DNA of 64,000 bases from Rhizobiales bacterium 64-17 (GCA_001899285.1 MKWA01000008.1:1-64000), one strand, 5' to 3'. Shown: positions 17,378 through 25,652, counted from the stretch's first letter. Program-made: numbers and translations. The notes: generated by a model from the sequence alone, not told the origin.

Positions 17378-18349
17378 ATGGACGATCACGCACACGGTAG
17401 TCCCGGCGAGCCGCCGCACGACTCTCCCCACTCGCACTCCCATTCTCATGCGCATGGGCCGGGGCATGTGCATGCGCCAAAGGATTTCGGTCGCGCCTTC
17501 GCCATCGGCATTGCGCTCAACACGGCCTTCGTCGCCATCGAGGCCGGTTACGGCCTGTGGAGCAATTCGATGGCGCTGCTCGCCGATGCTGGCCACAACC
17601 TGTCCGATGTGCTCGGTCTGCTGGTGGCGTGGGGCGCCGCGACCTTGTCGCGCCGGCAGCCGAGCGACCGTTTCACCTATGGCTGGCGCAATTCGTCGAT
17701 TCTCGCGGCGCTGTTCAACGCGCTGTTCCTGCTGCTCGCGGTCGGCGTGATTGCGTGGGAAGCGGCGTGGCGGCTGTTCTATCCCGAGCCGGTGGCCGGT
17801 GTAACGGTGATCATTGTCGCCGGCGTTGGCATCCTGATCAACGGCTTCACCGCTTATCTGTTCGCTGGCGGCCGCTCCGGCGACATCAATATCGAAGGCG
17901 CCTATCTGCACATGTTCGCCGATGCCGCGGTGTCGGGTGGCGTCGTCATTGCCGGGCTCTTGATGATTACCAGCGGGTGGGAATGGGTCGATCCGGCGGT
18001 GAGCCTCGTCATCGTCGTCGTGATCGTCTGGCAGACATGGCGCTTGCTGCGCGAGAGCGTGACGATGTCGCTCGCCGGCGTGCCTGCGGCGATCGACGTC
18101 GATCAGGTGCGCCGGTTTCTGCTGGCAGAACGCGGCGTCGCCGCCCTGCACGATCTTCACATCTGGCCGATGAGCACCACCGAGATCGCGCTGACCGCGC
18201 ATCTGGTCATGCCGGACGGACACCCCGGCGACGCGGTGTTGTTCCGCCTCGCCGTGGAGCTGCGCGACCGTTTCGGCATCGTGCATCCGACCCTGCAGAT
18301 TGAGCGCGGCGAACGGACCTGCCCGCTGGAGCCGGCGCAGGTCGTCTGA
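17378..18349 (+). CDS. Cation diffusion facilitator (CDF) metal exporter
   Basis: This is a 323-residue inner-membrane metal/proton antiporter. A histidine-rich N-terminus (HSHSHSHAHGPGHVH) probably buffers metal. Six membrane spans follow, with the metal site LADAGHNLSD in TM2, a second site MFADAAVSGGVV in TM5, and a cytosolic C-terminal domain with LHIWPMSTTE. This matches the ZitB/CzcD/DmeF group that exports Zn, Co or related ions. GGTGGA lies just before the ATG. The ion cannot be settled from sequence. Confidence 0.92.
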   Translation: MDDHAHGSPGEPPHDSPHSHSHSHAHGPGHVHAPKDFGRAFAIGIALNTAFVAIEAGYGLWSNSMALLADAGHNLSDVLGLLVAWGAATLSRRQPSDRFTYGWRNSSILAALFNALFLLLAVGVIAWEAAWRLFYPEPVAGVTVIIVAGVGILINGFTAYLFAGGRSGDINIEGAYLHMFADAAVSGGVVIAGLLMITSGWEWVDPAVSLVIVVVIVWQTWRLLRESVTMSLAGVPAAIDVDQVRRFLLAERGVAALHDLHIWPMSTTEIALTAHLVMPDGHPGDAVLFRLAVELRDRFGIVHPTLQIERGERTCPLEPAQVV

Positions 18350-18386
18350 TCGCTGCGGCCGTTATGCGCTTTCGCGCAGGCCGATG

Positions 18387-18668
18387 TCATTGCACCAGCA
18401 GAATGCTGGCGCTTGCGTTCTGCTGTCGCAGATCGCGTAGCGGCCGATATTCCGGCGAATGGTACCAGGCGCGCGCGCGCTCGCCGTCCGGGAATTCGAG
18501 AACCACGACGCGATCGCAGGTCGTATCGCCTTCCAGCGGCTCGACCTGATTGGATCGCACGATGTAGCGGCCGCCATAGGCTTCGACGGTGGCCGGCGCG
18601 TCGGCCATGTAGCGCGCCAGCGCCTGCGGCTCCGGGATATCGACGCGTGAGACGATGAAGACCGGCAT
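18387..18668 (-). CDS. DUF1330 domain protein
   Basis: This is a 93-residue dimeric alpha/beta-barrel-type protein of the DUF1330 family: MPVFIVSRVDIPEPQALARY, the YGGRYIVRSNQVEPLEGD core and VVVLEFPDGERARAWYHSPEY are typical. The start at 18668 is fixed by GGAGGGG seven bases upstream; an in-frame upstream ATG lies inside the operator-like palindrome and is unlikely. The family has no established reaction. The gene stands alone between a convergent CDF gene and a small upstream gene. Confidence 0.88.
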   Translation of the reverse strand: MPVFIVSRVDIPEPQALARYMADAPATVEAYGGRYIVRSNQVEPLEGDTTCDRVVVLEFPDGERARAWYHSPEYRPLRDLRQQNASASILLVQ

Positions 18669-18683
18669 GGGCAACCCCTCCCT

Positions 18684-18707
18684 GTTTAATTGTATATACA
18701 ATTAAAC
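18684..18707. promoter_or_regulatory. 24-bp perfect palindrome, probable operator
   Basis: The half-site GTTTAATTGTAT is followed by its exact complement, giving an uninterrupted AT-rich palindrome in GC-rich DNA, directly upstream of the DUF1330 ribosome site. The TTGTATATACAA core resembles operators of GntR/FCD-type regulators. No such regulator gene is adjacent. Confidence 0.7.
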
Positions 18708-18850
18708 TAGCAGGTTTTGCGTCGGACCGGAATGGGGGCGGACACGCCGCCTTGAGCAGCGCGACAGTGATGCTGCAGCGCCTGCCTCTGGCCTAAAGCA
18801 AGGAGGCGGGAGATCGTTTATCCGTCGTGGCCAATGTGGGGCCGCCAGGA

Positions 18851-19018
18851 TCAGTCGCGCAGCGTTCCCGCAAGGGCATAGCCGGACATGGCGCGGATCG
18901 TCATGGAGGAGGGCGCATGCTCGTGATTGAGCGAACGCACCACGTCGAGCAGTTCGCGCTCGAACGCTTCGAGGATCGTGAGCTGACGGCGAAAACTGTC
19001 GAGGAGCGTTTTTTCCAT
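18851..19018 (-). CDS. Small conserved-looking protein (55 aa)
   Basis: The 55-residue product starts MEKTLLDSFRRQLTILEAFE and continues through RELLDVVRSLNHEHAPSS to end IRAMSGYALAGTLRD. It has strong coding character and an amphipathic helical N-half. An in-frame ATG at 19030 (MGFP leader) with GGGA upstream is an alternative start. The start region lies in a 10-bp hairpin. I do not recognise the family. A histidine pair and acidic residues give no functional clue. Confidence 0.6.
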   Translation of the reverse strand: MEKTLLDSFRRQLTILEAFERELLDVVRSLNHEHAPSSMTIRAMSGYALAGTLRD

Positions 19019-19043
19019 CGGGAACCCCATTGAGTTCCCGATG
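19016..19043 (-). promoter_or_regulatory. Start-codon hairpin of the 55-aa gene
   Basis: CATCGGGAAC (19016-19025) and GTTCCCGATG (19034-19043) form a 10-bp inverted repeat with an 8-nt loop. In the minus-strand mRNA the 3' arm ends in the AUG at 19018, and the loop carries the alternative AUG at 19030, so folding would hide one start and expose the other. Confidence 0.5.
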
Positions 19044-19122
19044 CCTAACCCGCGTATGGTTAACGCTTTGTAACTCCCGCGTGTGGGCGGCGGTGGGTCG
19101 CTGTCTCCGGCGTGCGGTCATG

Positions 19123-19144
19123 AAAAAAGCCCGCAAATGCGGGC
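19123..19144 (-). terminator. Intrinsic terminator of tRNA-Val
   Basis: On the minus strand a GCCCGC/GCGGGC stem with an ATTT loop is followed by six Ts, 27 bases after the tRNA 3' end. Confidence 0.9.
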
Positions 19145-19170
19145 CATAACGCGGGTTATGTCGTCGAGGA

Positions 19171-19245
19171 TGGTGGGCGTTGTAGGGATTGAACCTACGA
19201 CCTCTCCCGTGTGAAGGGAACGCTCTCCCGCTGAGCTAAACGCCC
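19171..19245 (-). tRNA. tRNA-Val (anticodon CAC)
   Basis: On the minus strand GGGCGTT pairs with AACGCCC as acceptor stem. The D-arm is GCTC/GAGC, the anticodon loop TTCACAC gives CAC, and the T-arm is GTAGG-TTCAATC-CCTAC. The 3' CCA is encoded (19171-19173). It decodes GUG. Confidence 0.95.
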
Positions 19246-19264
19246 CCTCGACGTGCGGCGGCGC

Positions 19265-19294
19265 GATATACGGATGCCGCGCCAGCGGTGTCAA
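19265..19294 (-). promoter_or_regulatory. Sigma-70 promoter of tRNA-Val
   Basis: Minus-strand TTGACA (19294-19289) and TATATC (19270-19265) are separated by 18 bp, ending 19 bp before the tRNA. The elongator tRNA at 54685 has the same -35, -10 and spacing. Confidence 0.8.
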
Positions 19295-19320
19295 GCAGCC
19301 AAAATCGGTTTTGCCATCAA

Positions 19321-20610
19321 TCAGTTGCGGGTGGTCGGCTCGTTCGATGGCAGGCGCGAGGCGGCATTCTGCAGCGCGCGGATGCGATCGGCGAGGTTGC
19401 CGGAGCCCGCCGGCGCCTCGGCGAACACCGGGGTCGCGGTCGCAACGGCAGGTGTTTCGCTGCGCGCGGTTTCCGCCGCCAGGATCGCATCGATGGGCGA
19501 GTTCGGCCCTTCGAGCGCGGAGGCGAGGCGGGACACTTCGGCGGCGACGTCGTTGATGCGCTCGCGCAGCAGCGAGTTCTCGACGCGCTCGGACGCCCAC
19601 GCCTGCTCGGTGTCGCGTTTCATCTGCAGCATGTCGTTTTGCAGGCGGTCGCGTTCGTCGGTGACGCGTTCGAGTTGCGACGCAAGCTGCGCCTTCTCGG
19701 TCTTGAGCACGTCGGTCTGCGACGAAGAACGGCCGTCGATTTCAGCGATGGCGCTGCGCAGGTCGATCTCGGTTTTGCGCGCGGTGTCGACCTCGGAGCG
19801 CAGATGCTTGAGCTCGGCGTCGCCAGCGGCGAGCAGGCGGCTCTGCTCCTGCAGCTTGGTTTCAAGATCCTGCGCACGACGGCCGAGGATTTCCGCCTCG
19901 GTGCTCTGGGCGACAAGCTGGCGCTCCAGTTCGTCGGCGCGGTTGCCGAGATTGGAGGCTCGGTCGCGCTCGGCACCGAGTTCGTCGGTCGCCGCCTTGA
20001 GTTCGAGCCGCTCCGCTTCCATGCGGTTTTCGGTGGCCTTGAGCTCGTTGCCGGCGTCGGTCAGACGCTCCTTCATCGCTTCGACCTGCGTGCGCAGCGC
20101 GACGATCTCGATCTTCTGCGCATCGGCGAGCGACGAGCGTTCGTCGAGCTGGCCCACCACGCGCGCGAGTTCGCTTTCCTTGTCCTTCAAACCACGCTCG
20201 GCATCGAGCACGCCGGCGGTCTTCACCGCGAATTCCTCTTCGGTCGCGCGCAACTGGTCGCGCAGCGCCTTGTCGCGCGCTTCGAGCGCGAAGATGGTCG
20301 CTGACTTCTCGCCGATCTCCGCCTTGAGGCGATTGATGGCGTCGGCCTTCTTGCCGAGTTCGGCAAGCTGGCTGGTCGACTTATTTTTGAGCTGCTCGAC
20401 GCTCATCTCCAGGCGCCGTGTCGACATCGCGAATTCGGCCCGCAACTGGTCCTTGTCGGCCTGGATCTCGGCCATCGACAATGGCGTTGCCGCTTCCAGC
20501 CGCTGCATGGTGAGGCGCACCGCGCGGCCGTGCACCAGCGGCACGACGATCAATCCGATCAGGGCGGCCACGAGGAAGCCGATCCCGAAATACATGATCG
20601 GTTCAACCAT
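19321..20610 (-). CDS. Membrane-anchored long coiled-coil protein
   Basis: This is a 429-residue protein with one N-terminal membrane span (about residues 6-27, MYFGIGFLVAALIGLIVVPL) and then about 330 residues of Glu/Lys/Ala-rich heptad sequence from residue 45 to 380, such as RRLEMSVEQLKNKSTSQLAE. The tail is non-coiled and ends NAASRLPSNEPTTRN. The start at 20610 is fixed by GGAGGCG. This layout resembles cell-envelope or DNA-recombination (RmuC-like) anchors, but no catalytic domain is visible. Function is unknown; a structural role at the inner membrane is likely. Confidence 0.8.
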   Translation of the reverse strand: MVEPIMYFGIGFLVAALIGLIVVPLVHGRAVRLTMQRLEAATPLSMAEIQADKDQLRAEFAMSTRRLEMSVEQLKNKSTSQLAELGKKADAINRLKAEIGEKSATIFALEARDKALRDQLRATEEEFAVKTAGVLDAERGLKDKESELARVVGQLDERSSLADAQKIEIVALRTQVEAMKERLTDAGNELKATENRMEAERLELKAATDELGAERDRASNLGNRADELERQLVAQSTEAEILGRRAQDLETKLQEQSRLLAAGDAELKHLRSEVDTARKTEIDLRSAIAEIDGRSSSQTDVLKTEKAQLASQLERVTDERDRLQNDMLQMKRDTEQAWASERVENSLLRERINDVAAEVSRLASALEGPNSPIDAILAAETARSETPAVATATPVFAEAPAGSGNLADRIRALQNAASRLPSNEPTTRN

Positions 20611-20828
20611 AGGCGACGCCTCCGTTTCACACAGGCAAGGGTGAGCGAGGCTAAAACAATGCACGAACCGCCATCGCAACTCCAGCGATAGCGGTCGTTA
20701 ACCTAAACCCTTTTGCGACAATACGAGCGATTGGAGCGTTTTCAGCCGACGTGGATACCGGTTTGCGTGAGGAAAACACGACAGATCAAAACCGCCGCCG
20801 GCGCCTCCGCCTGCGGATTCAGCCGGCG

Positions 20829-21413
20829 TCAGAACGGGTTCCAGGTCTTGTCCGGGGTGAATTTGAGATAGCCGAGATTGGCCCCGAGCCGCAGGCCGAC
20901 GCCGGTCCGGATCGGCACCACCACGATATTGTTGGCCGTCAGCGCGGTCATGCCGAGGCCGCCGACGAAATAGGCGGAGCCGTCGATGCCGCCGAAACGC
21001 TGAAACATCGCGTCGGTGGCGGGCAGGTTATAGACCAGCATCATGGTGCGCGCGCCGTCGCCGCCGGCATCGAAGCCGATCGACGGACCTTCCCAGAATA
21101 CGCGGCGGTCGCCTGCGTTCTTGGTGTAGAGCGTGCCGTCGCCATAGCGCAGGCCGACGATGAAGGCGCCACTGCCTTCCTGGCCGAGGATATAGCCGTT
21201 CGGCTGGCCCCAGCGCGACGCGGCCTTTTCGACCAGTTCGGCAAGGCCCTGGCTGACGCCACCGAAGAAGCGGTGGCCGGCGCGGATCACTTCGCCGGGG
21301 GAGAATGTGTCGCCGCGATTCTGGCGGGGCGGGCCGTTCTGGGCGGCGGCGATGCCGGTGGTGAGCGCGACGGACAAAACGGTCAGGATTGCCAGTCGAA
21401 GAAAGCCGCGCAT
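20829..21413 (-). CDS. DUF1134 secreted protein
   Basis: This is a 194-residue exported protein. It has a signal peptide (1-26, ending AAAQ), then the DUF1134 core: GHRFFGGVSQGLAELVEKA, GAFIVGLRYGDGTLY, FWEGPSIGFDAGGDGARTMM and the YNL-motif region. The C-terminus is the GVGLRLGANLGYLKFT hairpin. GGGGGA seven bases upstream of ATG 21413 marks the start. The family is widespread in alphaproteobacteria, probably periplasmic and without known activity. It is divergent from the YHS gene. Confidence 0.9.
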   Translation of the reverse strand: MRGFLRLAILTVLSVALTTGIAAAQNGPPRQNRGDTFSPGEVIRAGHRFFGGVSQGLAELVEKAASRWGQPNGYILGQEGSGAFIVGLRYGDGTLYTKNAGDRRVFWEGPSIGFDAGGDGARTMMLVYNLPATDAMFQRFGGIDGSAYFVGGLGMTALTANNIVVVPIRTGVGLRLGANLGYLKFTPDKTWNPF

Positions 21414-21429
21414 GCAATGTCCCCCAAAA

Positions 21430-21474
21430 TGCGGTGTAACGAGTTGCGGTGTCACAAGGTGCTGTGTCGCAGCG
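21430..21474. repeat. Three tandem degenerate 15-bp repeats
   Basis: TGCGGTGTAACGAGT, TGCGGTGTCACAAGG and TGCTGTGTCGCAGCG follow one another in the divergent region between the DUF1134 and YHS genes. Confidence 0.6.
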
Positions 21475-21530
21475 TCTCGTTTAACCGGTTGCTTAACCGC
21501 CGGCATTACGGTCCGGCATCGAATCGAGAC

Positions 21531-22028
21531 ATGTCGTGGATGACTATGATGGCAGGACGGCGGCAACGGAAGCGCGTGTGGGCTTTTGCCGCCACTCTCC
21601 TGACCATGGCCCTATGTCCCGCAGGCGGGTCGGCCAATGACCGCATCGTCGTTGACGAGCGGTCCGGTCTCGCCATCAGCGGCTATGACCCGGTGGTCTA
21701 CTTCACCGACAAGATGCCGGTGATGGGTTTGCCGACGCTGGAGCGCAGCTATGACGGCGTCGTCTGGCGCTTCCGCAATACCGGAAACCGGGCGGCGTTT
21801 GCCGCCGATCCGACTGTCTATATGCCGCGCTACGGCGGCTACGATCCGGTGGCGCTGGCGCGGGGCACCTCGGTCCCTGGCCATCCGCTGATCTGGCTGG
21901 TGCGGGATCAGCATCTCTATCTGTTTTACAGCGCCGCGGCGCGCGACGCGTTTCTGCACGATCCGGCGCGGTTCGTCGCCGATGCGGACCAGCAGTGGCC
22001 CGGCGTGCGGCATCAGCTCGCGTACTGA
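21531..22028 (+). CDS. YHS domain protein, exported
   Basis: This is a 165-residue protein with a basic-then-hydrophobic N-terminus (RRQRKRVWAFAATLLTMALC) that is a probable signal peptide. The YHS fold follows: GLAISGYDPVVYFTDKMPVMG, YDGVVWRFRNTGNRAAFAADP, then MPRYGGYDPVALARG. YHS domains bind metals such as copper or heme-linked iron in other proteins; here no Cys/His metal cluster is conspicuous. ATGs at 21531, 21546 and 21549 are possible starts; the first is used. It overlaps nothing and is convergent with cysQ. Confidence 0.82.
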   Translation: MSWMTMMAGRRQRKRVWAFAATLLTMALCPAGGSANDRIVVDERSGLAISGYDPVVYFTDKMPVMGLPTLERSYDGVVWRFRNTGNRAAFAADPTVYMPRYGGYDPVALARGTSVPGHPLIWLVRDQHLYLFYSAAARDAFLHDPARFVADADQQWPGVRHQLAY

Positions 22029-22035
22029 ACGTCTG

Positions 22036-22836
22036 TCAGACGGCCGCGCGAGCCGGATCGCCCCAGGCCAGAAATCCCGGCACGCGCAGCCGTGCCGCAA
22101 GATCCCCATAGCGCAACGGCCGACCGCTCGCGTCGGTCATCGCACCGCCGGCGGCGACGAGGATCGCGTGACCCGCGGCGATGTCCCATTCGCAGGTCGG
22201 TCCGAAGCGCGGATAGAGATCGGCATCGCCTTGCGCGATGACGCAGAATTTCAGCGCCGAGCCGGACGCCGCGCGCGTGACCGGCAGCTTGGCGAGATAG
22301 GCTGTCGTCTCGGGATCAAGATGCGAGCGGCTGACGGTGGCGATCGCTCCTTGCGCCGGCCAGGGCCGGGCGTGGATCGCAGTCACATCGCCGACGCGGC
22401 CGTCGCCATGGTCTGTGGCGCGTTCGGCCCGCTGCGCCGCGCCGCGCCAGATCAGGCGGCGGGCGGGGGCGGCGATCACGCCGGCGATCGGGATGCCGTC
22501 ATGGATCAGGCCGATATTCACGGCGAATTCGTCGCGGCCGGCGAGGAACTCGCGTGTGCCGTCGAGCGGATCGACCAGCAGGAAGGTCGGCGGCAGGCTG
22601 GTGGGTGCGGCGCGCTGATAGGCTTCCTCCGAGATCGCCGGGATATCCGGCACGAGGCGCGCAAGCCCGTCGAGGATCACGGCTTCGGCCGCCTCGTCGG
22701 CGACGCTGACCGGGGACTGATCGGCCTTGAGCGTGTGCGCGACGGTCGCGGCCGGCCGGGCGCGGATCGCGTCGGCGGCGCGGCTGGCGATGGCGGTCAG
22801 GTCGTTGAGCAGCAGGGTCGCTTCGGCGGGGGTCAT
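22036..22836 (-). CDS. cysQ: 3'(2'),5'-bisphosphate nucleotidase, CysQ type
   Basis: This is a 266-residue Mg-dependent phosphatase of the inositol-monophosphatase superfamily. ISEEAY, LVDPLDGTREFLAGRDEFAVN and CEWDIAAGHAIL provide the metal- and phosphate-binding residues; the REF after DPLDGT is typical of CysQ as opposed to SuhB. It converts PAP/PAPS by-products of sulfate assimilation to AMP in the cytoplasm. ATG 22836 is preferred; ATG 22869 would add 11 residues. It is divergent from chpT across about 125 bp. Confidence 0.87.
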   Translation of the reverse strand: MTPAEATLLLNDLTAIASRAADAIRARPAATVAHTLKADQSPVSVADEAAEAVILDGLARLVPDIPAISEEAYQRAAPTSLPPTFLLVDPLDGTREFLAGRDEFAVNIGLIHDGIPIAGVIAAPARRLIWRGAAQRAERATDHGDGRVGDVTAIHARPWPAQGAIATVSRSHLDPETTAYLAKLPVTRAASGSALKFCVIAQGDADLYPRFGPTCEWDIAAGHAILVAAGGAMTDASGRPLRYGDLAARLRVPGFLAWGDPARAAV

Positions 22837-22962
22837 GGGCGGTCCGGTTTTGCGGAAAACCGGCGGCATTGGCGGCTGTCCGGCTGCGGTGTATCAGGCG
22901 GCGATGATGGCCGGATCGATGATTCGGCCGGCGCGTGGCCCTGTTGTCCGGAGATTTTGCCC

Positions 22963-23658
22963 ATGACTGTGCCTGTGTCGGATAAGCCCACGATGCCCGC
23001 CCTCGACCTCGCGGCATTGCTGTGCTCGCGGGTTTGCCACGATCTCATCAGTCCGGTCGGCGCCATCGTCAATGGGCTTGAGGTGCTGGAAGAGGAAAAA
23101 GACGAGGAAACCAAGCAGTTCGCGCTCGATCTGATCAAGAAGAGCGCGCGGACCGCCTCCGCCAAGCTGCAGTTCTGCCGGATCGCCTTCGGCGCCGCTG
23201 GCTCTGCCGGCGCGCAGATCGACACCGGCGATGCGGAGACGATCACCCGCGGCTTCCTCGAGGACGAGAAGACGAAGATCGAATGGTCGGTGCCGCGCGC
23301 GCTGCTGCCCAAGAACCGGGTCAAGCTCCTGCTGAACATGATGCTCATTGCAGCGCAGGCTATTCCGCGTGGTGGAAAGATGGTTGTCACCGGGGAGGGC
23401 GAGGGGTTTTCGGTCATCTGCACAGGCACCAATGCCAAGGTGCCGGCGGCGATCCCGCCGCTGCTGACCGCCGAACTGAATCCCGAGCAGCCGGTCGATG
23501 CCCACAAGATCCAGCCGTTCTATGCCGGTTTGCTGGCCAAGGATTGCGCGCTCGCGCTGTCGATGGCGATGGATGGCGAAGCCGTCCGCGTCGCCGCCGT
23601 GTCGACCGGTACGCCTGCCGCTGATGCCGCGCCGAGCGTGCCGTTAACGGCCGGCTGA
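22963..23658 (+). CDS. chpT: Histidine phosphotransferase ChpT
   Basis: This is a 231-residue member of the ChpT family (DUF2328). ALLCSRVCHDLISPVGAIVN carries the phosphorylated H26 and the hairpin that forms the dimeric four-helix bundle. A degenerate HATPase-like C-terminal domain without ATP motifs follows (LLLNMMLIAAQAIPRGGKMVV). In Caulobacter ChpT relays phosphate from CckA to CtrA and CpdR; CtrA is encoded 11 kb downstream here. GGAG at 22950-22953 precedes the ATG. Confidence 0.92.
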   Translation: MTVPVSDKPTMPALDLAALLCSRVCHDLISPVGAIVNGLEVLEEEKDEETKQFALDLIKKSARTASAKLQFCRIAFGAAGSAGAQIDTGDAETITRGFLEDEKTKIEWSVPRALLPKNRVKLLLNMMLIAAQAIPRGGKMVVTGEGEGFSVICTGTNAKVPAAIPPLLTAELNPEQPVDAHKIQPFYAGLLAKDCALALSMAMDGEAVRVAAVSTGTPAADAAPSVPLTAG

Positions 23659-23755
23659 GGGCAGGCAACTCACCGGTTTCTCCGCACGCGGACGTGAAAA
23701 ATCCGGCGCATCATCTCGATTGCGATGATCATGCCGGATAACCAGGGAATGACGC

Positions 23756-24502
23756 ATGTATCGTCTCGACGTTCTCGTGCAAGGCTTCCCCGGCAAGGCG
23801 GTCTGCCACGGCGGACTCGGCTGGAGCACCATCACGTTGCTGCGGGCGCCATCGCGAGTCATGCTCGTTGATGTCGGCGCGTTCGGCATCCGCAAGCCTC
23901 TCGAAAAGCAGCTCAAGACGCACGGCGTCGCGCCCGAAGACGTTACCGACGTCATCCTCACGCACGCTCATTATGATCATGCGGTCAATTTCGTCCTGTT
24001 TCCCAAGGCAACAGTCTGGATCGGCGATCACGAACTCGATTGGGCCAGCCGGCAGCCGCCAGGCTTCAATCCTTTGCCGGAGCTGTACGTCAAGGAACTG
24101 AAAGCTGATCCGCGCGTGCGAACCATCCGCGCCGGCGAGGAATTTTTGCCGGGCCTCAAAGCCTTCGCGGCTCCCGGACATACGCCCGGCTCGTTGATCT
24201 TTCATCTGACGGCAACGCCAAGTCCGGTGGTGTTCACAGGCGATGCCGCGAAAAACCGTGCTGAACTCCTGTCCCGATGTGTTGACGCATCCGAAGATGA
24301 AGGCGCGAGCCGGACTTCGATCGACTTGATCTGGCAGCTCTGGCGTGCCGTTCCCGATACGCTTCTCATTCCGGGTCATGATTTGTGCATGAAACTGGAT
24401 CAAGACGGCTCACCGAAATATATCGGCGAACGTCGCGCGGGAATCAGTGCGTGGTTCGCCGAGACGCTCGAACAAACGACCGAGTTTAATTTCGACGAAT
24501 GA
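23756..24502 (+). CDS. Metallo-beta-lactamase-fold hydrolase
   Basis: This is a 248-residue zinc hydrolase. The THAHYDHAVN motif (HxHxDH), GHTPGSLIFHL and FTGDAAKNR supply the two-metal site, and IPGHDLCM the final His. Motif order is that of AHL-lactonase/glyoxalase-II-like enzymes, but the substrate is not predictable. AGGGA sits 8 bases before ATG. Its stop overlaps the start of the Ldh2-type dehydrogenase (ATGA), so the two work in one pathway, perhaps a lactone hydrolase with a 2-hydroxyacid dehydrogenase (inference). Confidence 0.88.
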   Translation: MYRLDVLVQGFPGKAVCHGGLGWSTITLLRAPSRVMLVDVGAFGIRKPLEKQLKTHGVAPEDVTDVILTHAHYDHAVNFVLFPKATVWIGDHELDWASRQPPGFNPLPELYVKELKADPRVRTIRAGEEFLPGLKAFAAPGHTPGSLIFHLTATPSPVVFTGDAAKNRAELLSRCVDASEDEGASRTSIDLIWQLWRAVPDTLLIPGHDLCMKLDQDGSPKYIGERRAGISAWFAETLEQTTEFNFDE

Positions 24503-25530
24503 GTGCCATGAGCAACGTTATTGTTCCGGAACGTCAGTTATTTGATCTCGCCGCGGCGGCTCTCGCTGCGGGTGGAATGCGCGCCGGGGATGCGGAGCTT
24601 ACTGCGCGCGTCCTTGTGTTGGCCGATATGTTCGGCATCCACACCCACGGCATCAGCCGTGTCTCCCAATACCTCGACCGTGTGCGGTTGGGCGGTATCG
24701 ACGCGCGTGCCGAAGTCGAAACCACGCGCGTGGCGCCGGGGCTTGCTCTGGTCGATGGGCGCAACGGCATCGGTCCGCTGGTCGGCATGATCGGGCTTCA
24801 GGCCGCGATGGAGGGAGCCAAGCAGGTCGGCATCGGTGCCGCGTTCGTTCGGGGAAGCAATCATTTCGGCCCGATCGTTCCTTATGCGTTTCTCGCCGCG
24901 CAGGAGGGGTGTGCGTCCATTATCGCCAGCAATGCGACCACGACGATCGCTCCCTGGGGTGGACGGGACACACGTGTCGGCAACAACCCGCTCGGGATCG
25001 GCGTGCCGAATCCGGGCGGCGATCCGATCATTCTCGATATGGCGATGAGCGTCGTCGCGCGCGCGAAGATTCGCAATCTTCTGGAAAAGGGCGAGCGGAT
25101 GCCGGAGGGATGGGCCGCCGATCGCCACGGCAAGCCGACGACCGATCCGCGCGAGGGGTTGGCCGGCTTCCTGTTGCCGGTTGGAGGCCACAAGGGCTAC
25201 GGGCTGGCCGTGATGGTCGACCTTATGGCCGGACTGCTGTCCGGCGCCGCGTTTCTCACCCAAGTGCAAGCATGGGACAAAAACCCGGGCGTGCCGCAAA
25301 ATTTAGGGCACTTTTTTATCCTCATCGACACCGGCAAACTGGGTTCGGCGTCGTGGTTGCATGAGCGCATGGAGGCATTTCAGGCGATCTTGCATGAAAC
25401 CCCCGCGGCCGATCCAGCCGCCCCTGTCATCGCGCCGGGTGAGCGCGAAATGAAGGTCTACGCCCGGAGCGTTCGCGAGGGTGTGACCGTATCCCGGACC
25501 GATTATGAGGCGTTGTCCGGCAACGCCTGA
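24499..25530 (+). CDS. Malate/L-lactate dehydrogenase-family (Ldh2) oxidoreductase
   Basis: This is a 343-residue NAD(P)-dependent 2-hydroxyacid/imine reductase of the Ldh2 fold. The family marks are DMFGIHTHGISRVSQY (catalytic His region), VRGSNHFGPIVPYAF, IAPWGGRDTRVGNNPLGIGVP and VGGHKGYGLAVMVDLMAG. Known members act on malate, ureidoglycolate, sulfolactate or delta-1-piperideine-2-carboxylate, so the substrate stays open. The ATG at 24499 overlaps the previous stop. No motif is missing and length is normal. Confidence 0.9.
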   Translation: MSAMSNVIVPERQLFDLAAAALAAGGMRAGDAELTARVLVLADMFGIHTHGISRVSQYLDRVRLGGIDARAEVETTRVAPGLALVDGRNGIGPLVGMIGLQAAMEGAKQVGIGAAFVRGSNHFGPIVPYAFLAAQEGCASIIASNATTTIAPWGGRDTRVGNNPLGIGVPNPGGDPIILDMAMSVVARAKIRNLLEKGERMPEGWAADRHGKPTTDPREGLAGFLLPVGGHKGYGLAVMVDLMAGLLSGAAFLTQVQAWDKNPGVPQNLGHFFILIDTGKLGSASWLHERMEAFQAILHETPAADPAAPVIAPGEREMKVYARSVREGVTVSRTDYEALSGNA

Positions 25531-25637
25531 AAGACGATTGTCAGGCTGGTTTCGGATCGATCTGATCTTTGAGCCAGGACCATTGCCGCATCATGCGCGT
25601 TGGCGCTTTGGTTCGAACTGTCCCGGCAGTCTCGCCA

Positions 25638-25652
25638 TTTACCACTCGTTAA
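25638..25652 (+). promoter_or_regulatory. Candidate CtrA box upstream of the che operon
   Basis: TTTA-N7-TTAA, one mismatch from TTAA-N7-TTAA, lies 170 bp before cheA within the 292-bp gene-free stretch 25531-25822. Nothing else recognisable is in that gap. Confidence 0.4.

Noticed and set aside
18827-19033. A 68-codon plus-strand frame
   Set aside because: It is antisense to the 55-codon minus-strand gene, which has a better amino-acid profile and start context.
20751-22028. A 425-codon plus-strand frame covering the YHS gene
   Set aside because: Only the last 165 codons (from 21531) have coding character; the rest is antisense to the DUF1134 gene.
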